A DNA stretch of 6,854 bases from JAAYFT01 sp036562765. Its GTDB lineage: Bacteria; Bacillota; Clostridia; Tissierellales; Tissierellaceae. The notes under the pieces were generated by a model. That model was not told where the DNA came from. It was given only the letters and a program-made list of their open reading frames with translations, and made no database searches. The DNA lies in the NCBI GenBank assembly GCA_036562765.1, contig DATCJO010000071.1, positions 1-6,854 on the forward strand. The letters run 5' to 3'. A program made the position numbers and the translations under genes. Shown piece by piece: positions 6,154 to 6,854 of this stretch (position 1 is the stretch's first letter; each line of letters begins with the position of its first letter).

Positions 6154-6185
6154 TGCCACCTCATTTCAGATGAAAGGAGGTGGTG
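6154..6185 (+). promoter_or_regulatory. Leader hairpin sequestering the toxin Shine-Dalgarno
   Basis: CCACCTC (6156-6162) pairs perfectly with GAGGTGG (6177-6183). Two G·T pairs extend the stem outward. Inside, after one A·G mismatch, TTTC (6164-6167) pairs with GAAA (6172-6175) around an AGAT tetraloop. The whole ribosome binding site AAAGGAGG (6173-6180) is in the 3' arm, so translation should be blocked unless the hairpin opens. Such masking is common in type I toxin mRNAs. Confidence 0.75.
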
Positions 6186-6189
6186 TGAT

Positions 6190-6318
6190 ATGAATACATA
6201 TGAAGCCATATCGTTAATGATTATGTTTTCTATGTTAGTAATATCACTAATCTCCTTGATTATTGTTATGATTAAGGGTTCTATAATAAATGTTGGGGTG
6301 GAAAATAATTTACCCTAA
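6190..6318 (+). CDS. Small hydrophobic peptide, putative holin-like type I toxin
   Basis: This 42-residue peptide starts MNTYEAISLMIMFSML. It has a short polar N-terminus with the TYEAISLM motif, one transmembrane helix (about 8-28), Lys29, and a polar tail ending ENNLP. The (M)xTYEALxLMI start followed by a single helix is the signature of the putative holin-like toxin family (Hol_Tox, related to TxpA/BsrG-type toxins of Bacillus). In studied members the peptide inserts in the membrane and is silenced by an antisense RNA. The ATG has a perfect AAAGGAGG 9 nt upstream, but that site is locked in a hairpin. The gene has its own promoter and a terminator overlapping its 3' end, so it is a single-gene unit. 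I could not identify an antitoxin RNA promoter. Toxicity is inferred from family resemblance. The polar tail is longer than in the shortest members I recall. Confidence 0.8.
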   Translation: MNTYEAISLMIMFSMLVISLISLIIVMIKGSIINVGVENNLP

Positions 6319-6330
6319 CATTTATTTTTT
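6285..6330 (+). terminator. Rho-independent terminator overlapping the toxin 3' end
   Basis: The 16 bp stem pairs 6285-6300 with 6311-6326. The AATAAATGTT arm pairs perfectly with AACATTTATT, followed by GGGGTG pairing with TACCCT including two wobble pairs. The loop is 10 nt, and six T follow (6325-6330). The toxin stop codon TAA (6316-6318) lies inside the 3' arm, so about the last ten codons are part of the hairpin. Confidence 0.85.
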
Positions 6331-6854
6331 CTAAAAATAAAATGCACTCGTGAAATAAACCTGCTAAAATGTTATTTGGCTAAAAAAAACATAGAAAGGA
6401 GGTTTATTCTCAAGTGCAATCTAATTTTATCACACAATTATTAAATTTAAAAGGGGTTAAAGTAACTAAAATATCGCATGAGGATTCTTTCGTTAAAATC
6501 TACATTACAACTGATCCAAAAGAGCATATTTGCCCTGCTTGTGGTGCTAAAACTTCTAAAATTCATGACTACAGAGAACAGACAATTAAGGATTTACCTT
6601 TTCAATTTAAGCACACATATCTTGTACTTCGAAAAAGAAGGTATGCTTGCTCTTGTGGAAAGAGGTTTTATGAGTCTTATGACTTTCTACCTCGCTATCA
6701 CCGCATGACTAACCGTTTAGCATTTTTTATTTGCCAAGAGCTTACCAAGCTAACTAGTCTAACTTCTGTAGCTAAAGTGGCCAACGTCTCTGTTTCTACT
6801 GTTATTCGTATCTTTAATCATGTTAATTATGGTACTCCTACACTACCTAAGGTT
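6331..6854 (+). mobile_element. Left part of an ISL3-family insertion sequence, cut by window edge
   Basis: The transposase that runs off the right edge identifies the element. Its left boundary must lie between the toxin terminator (ending 6330) and the transposase ribosome binding site (6395), if the toxin is not itself a passenger. The segment from about 6341, AATGCACTCGTGAAATAAAC, is the best place for a terminal repeat, but the right end is outside the window and this cannot be tested here. Confidence 0.6.
6414..6854 (+). CDS. ISL3-family transposase, N-terminal part
   Basis: The frame is open for 147 residues from GTG at 6414 to the window end without a stop, so the gene is cut by the edge and is not known to be broken. 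ISL3 transposases are DDE enzymes whose N-terminus carries a zinc-binding domain and a helix-turn-helix. Here the zinc-binding cysteines are C40-x2-C43 (HICPACGAKT) and C79-x-C81 (RRYACSCGKRF). They are separated by the typical IKDLPF...LVLRKRRY segment. A helix-turn-helix follows at about 117-135 (TSVAKVANVSVSTVIRIF). The catalytic core would be beyond the window. AAAGGAGGT (6395-6403) lies 11 nt before the GTG, and there is no in-frame ATG nearby. TGCTAAAAT (6362-6370) upstream resembles an extended -10 promoter. The coding sequence appears less AT-rich than its neighbours, consistent with a separate origin. Confidence 0.92.
   Translation, partial: MQSNFITQLLNLKGVKVTKISHEDSFVKIYITTDPKEHICPACGAKTSKIHDYREQTIKDLPFQFKHTYLVLRKRRYACSCGKRFYESYDFLPRYHRMTNRLAFFICQELTKLTSLTSVAKVANVSVSTVIRIFNHVNYGTPTLPKV

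Noticed and set aside
6478..6708. 76-codon plus-strand open frame
   Set aside because: It is out of frame inside the ISL3 transposase, whose frame carries the zinc-binding cysteines and a proper ribosome binding site.

Overview
The window is strongly AT-rich. It has purine-rich AAAGGAGG-type ribosome binding sites, frequent TTG and GTG starts, and proteins of clostridial type: an ECF sigma factor paired with a DUF4367 protein, an IS21 transposase, an ISL3 transposase and a holin-like toxin peptide. All of this points to a low-GC Gram-positive bacterium, most likely a member of the Clostridia. The sequence alone does not support a genus. No rRNA, tRNA or CRISPR array was seen.

Layout. Positions 1-399 hold the terminator of a gene outside the window, then a non-coding stretch with a good plus-strand promoter and a weak hairpin with a T-run. 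Positions 400-2438, on the minus strand, form a small signalling block. An ECF sigma factor (2438-1881) overlaps a single-pass membrane DUF4367 protein, its probable anti-sigma factor (1888-1181). After a 178 bp gap comes an uncharacterised secreted protein (1002-400). A promoter at 2595-2623 probably drives the sigma factor pair.

Positions 2699-5193 are a complete IS21-family insertion sequence with intact istA and istB transcribed leftward. It has imperfect terminal inverted repeats that start with TG, two internal binding-site-like repeats at each end, its own consensus-like promoter, and a perfect TTGACA facing outward toward the sigma operon. No target-site duplication is visible. The plus-strand gene just to the right (5281-6060) encodes a membrane-anchored protein with three Asp-box repeats, and its start looks poorly defined.

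Positions 6091-6330 hold a compact type I toxin-like unit: a promoter, a leader hairpin that hides a perfect Shine-Dalgarno sequence, a 42-residue one-helix hydrophobic peptide of the holin-like toxin family, and a terminator that overlaps the end of the coding sequence. From about 6331 onward a second element begins, and the N-terminal 147 residues of an ISL3-family transposase run off the right edge.

How it fits together. This is an accessory region built around mobile DNA. The most interesting non-coding logic is in leader RNAs and IS ends: the toxin's masked ribosome binding site, a similar hairpin in front of istA that only read-through transcripts would carry, and outward promoter elements in the IS21 ends that may alter expression of the sigma operon.
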